Assembly: GCA_002354005.1 (NCBI GenBank)
Contig: DEKS01000194.1
Coordinates: 1 to 5,628 of the forward strand
Source: Bacteroidales bacterium UBA2716
GTDB taxonomy: Bacteria > Bacteroidota > Bacteroidia > Bacteroidales > UBA932
Length of the DNA: 5,628 bases
Reading direction: 5' to 3'
The notes beneath the pieces were generated by a model. That model worked only from the letters and a program-made list of their open reading frames with translations. It was not told where the DNA came from and ran no database searches. This document shows, piece after piece, positions 4,652 to 5,628 of the stretch (positions are counted from its first letter, which is position 1; each line of letters starts with the position of its first letter). The position numbers were made by a program, and so were the translations under genes.

Positions 4652-5628
4652 ATGAAGAAACTGCCCAACACTTACGTTATCATTGCCTTGCTTATTGTGC
4701 TGTGCGCCGTCCTTACCTGGTTTGTTCCGGGCGGGCAGTATGTCACGGCGGGGGAGGGCGCGCTCACCTATGAAGAGGTGGGGGCTGTACCGCAAACCTG
4801 GCAGGTTTTTTCGGCCATCTACCACGGCTTTGTCAAGCAGGCGGGCATCATCATCTTCATCCTGGTGGTGGGCGGGGCGTTTTCTCTTCTCACCGCCACC
4901 GGAGCCGTAGATGCGGGCATCCGCCGGTTCATCGCCCTTATCGGCCCCAAAGACAAATGGGTCCTGGTGGCGCTTACGCTCCTTTTCTCCCTGGGCGGTG
5001 CGGTGTTTGGCATGAGCGAGGAAGCCATCCCTTTTGTGGGGATTGTGGTTCCGCTGGTGGTGTCCATGGGCTATGACGCCGTGATGGGCCTTCTGGTGGT
5101 GTATGTGGCCTCCAACATAGGCTTTTCCAGTGCCTTTCTCAATCCATTTACGGTGGGGATTGCCCAGGGCATGGCGGACCTTCCGCCTTTCTCAGGCATG
5201 GGCTACCGCATCTTCTGCTGGGCCTTCCTGACCGGACTGCTCTGCCTGTTTGTGGTCCTTTATGCCAAACGGACCCGGCGGGAGCCGCAGGAGGGGAGCG
5301 CCCTCAATGCGGAAGCCCTTTCTGCAAGACAGGCGTGGATTCTGGGGGTGCTGCTTGTCGCCGTCATTGCCCTTGTCGCCGGGGCCACCCTCTGGGGCTG
5401 GTACATGGCCGAAATTACCGGCCTGTTCCTGGCCATGGGCATCCTTTGCGGTATCATTGCCCGCTTTCCGGCCAACCGCATAGCGGACGAGCTCATTGCC
5501 GGCGCCAAGGACATCCTCCCGGCCGCCCTGGTGGTGGGGTTCGCTTCCGGGATTGTCATTATCCTGCAGGACGGAAAAATTGTGGACAGCATCCTGCATG
5601 GCATGCAGGACTCGCTGGACGGAACGGG
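4652..5628 (+). CDS. YfcC/DcuC-family inner-membrane transporter, 3' end outside window
   Basis: This frame is open from ATG 4652 to the window edge (325 complete codons), so the gene is truncated only by the window. The N-terminus MKKLPNTYVIIALLIVLCAV and the early run of glycine-rich membrane segments match the YfcC branch of the DcuC/ArcD-like carriers (about 450-510 residues when complete). Likely membrane segments lie near residues 6-26, 64-86, 100-118, 124-142, 144-163, 185-206, 228-248, 250-268 and 286-306. The conserved-looking GMSEEAIPF (120-128) and NPFTVGIAQG (164-173) probably line the transport path. Related proteins are annotated as C4-dicarboxylate carriers or basic amino acid antiporters, so the substrate remains open. 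It diverges from hsp20; no Shine-Dalgarno at usual spacing is seen. Confidence 0.88.
   Translation, partial: MKKLPNTYVIIALLIVLCAVLTWFVPGGQYVTAGEGALTYEEVGAVPQTWQVFSAIYHGFVKQAGIIIFILVVGGAFSLLTATGAVDAGIRRFIALIGPKDKWVLVALTLLFSLGGAVFGMSEEAIPFVGIVVPLVVSMGYDAVMGLLVVYVASNIGFSSAFLNPFTVGIAQGMADLPPFSGMGYRIFCWAFLTGLLCLFVVLYAKRTRREPQEGSALNAEALSARQAWILGVLLVAVIALVAGATLWGWYMAEITGLFLAMGILCGIIARFPANRIADELIAGAKDILPAALVVGFASGIVIILQDGKIVDSILHGMQDSLDGT

Noticed and set aside
5192..5599. Minus-strand frames opposite the transporter gene
   Set aside because: The plus strand encodes a continuous hydrophobic YfcC-like protein here, and the antisense products have no domain.

Overview
The window looks like an ordinary chromosomal stretch from a GC-rich member of the Bacteroidota, most likely Bacteroidales. 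The evidence is as follows. Two promoters match the Bacteroides-type -7 box TAnnTTTG, one of them with a TTTG -33 box at 19 nt spacing. Most genes lack a Shine-Dalgarno sequence. The Hsp20, dipeptidase and YfcC-type transporter proteins also resemble Bacteroidales versions, a judgement from memory and not from a search.

Layout. Positions 1-169 carry no gene I can support, but they hold a cluster of short GGGCAAGG-type repeats. Positions 170-1257 are a tight two-gene minus-strand unit: a YbaK/ProX-like aminoacyl-tRNA deacylase followed 5 nt later by a beta-carbonic anhydrase. Positions 1258-1370 are a divergent promoter region. An M20 metallodipeptidase (1371-2732, plus) converges on a maltose/galactoside-type O-acetyltransferase (2729-3283, minus), and their stop codons overlap. 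Positions 3284-3365 are a second divergent promoter region, which leads rightward to an unrecognised exported protein (3366-3929). A strand-specific intrinsic terminator (3963-4005) ends the small heat shock protein gene hsp20 (4020-4463, minus). A 188-nt divergent region with hairpins then separates hsp20 from a YfcC/DcuC-type membrane transporter (4652 to beyond the window end).

The genes do not form one pathway. They are a mix of housekeeping and stress functions: CO2/bicarbonate interconversion, tRNA quality control, dipeptide hydrolysis, sugar acetylation, chaperone holding, and amino acid or dicarboxylate transport. Dipeptide hydrolysis and the YfcC-type carrier could both serve amino acid metabolism, but they are four genes apart and nothing links them directly.

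I do not see a novel multi-gene system. The most useful observations are promoter elements that move two start codons inward, an hsp20 leader in which a sequence complementary to the Shine-Dalgarno sits in a hairpin loop, the repeat cluster at the left edge, and a divergent motif set in the deacylase.
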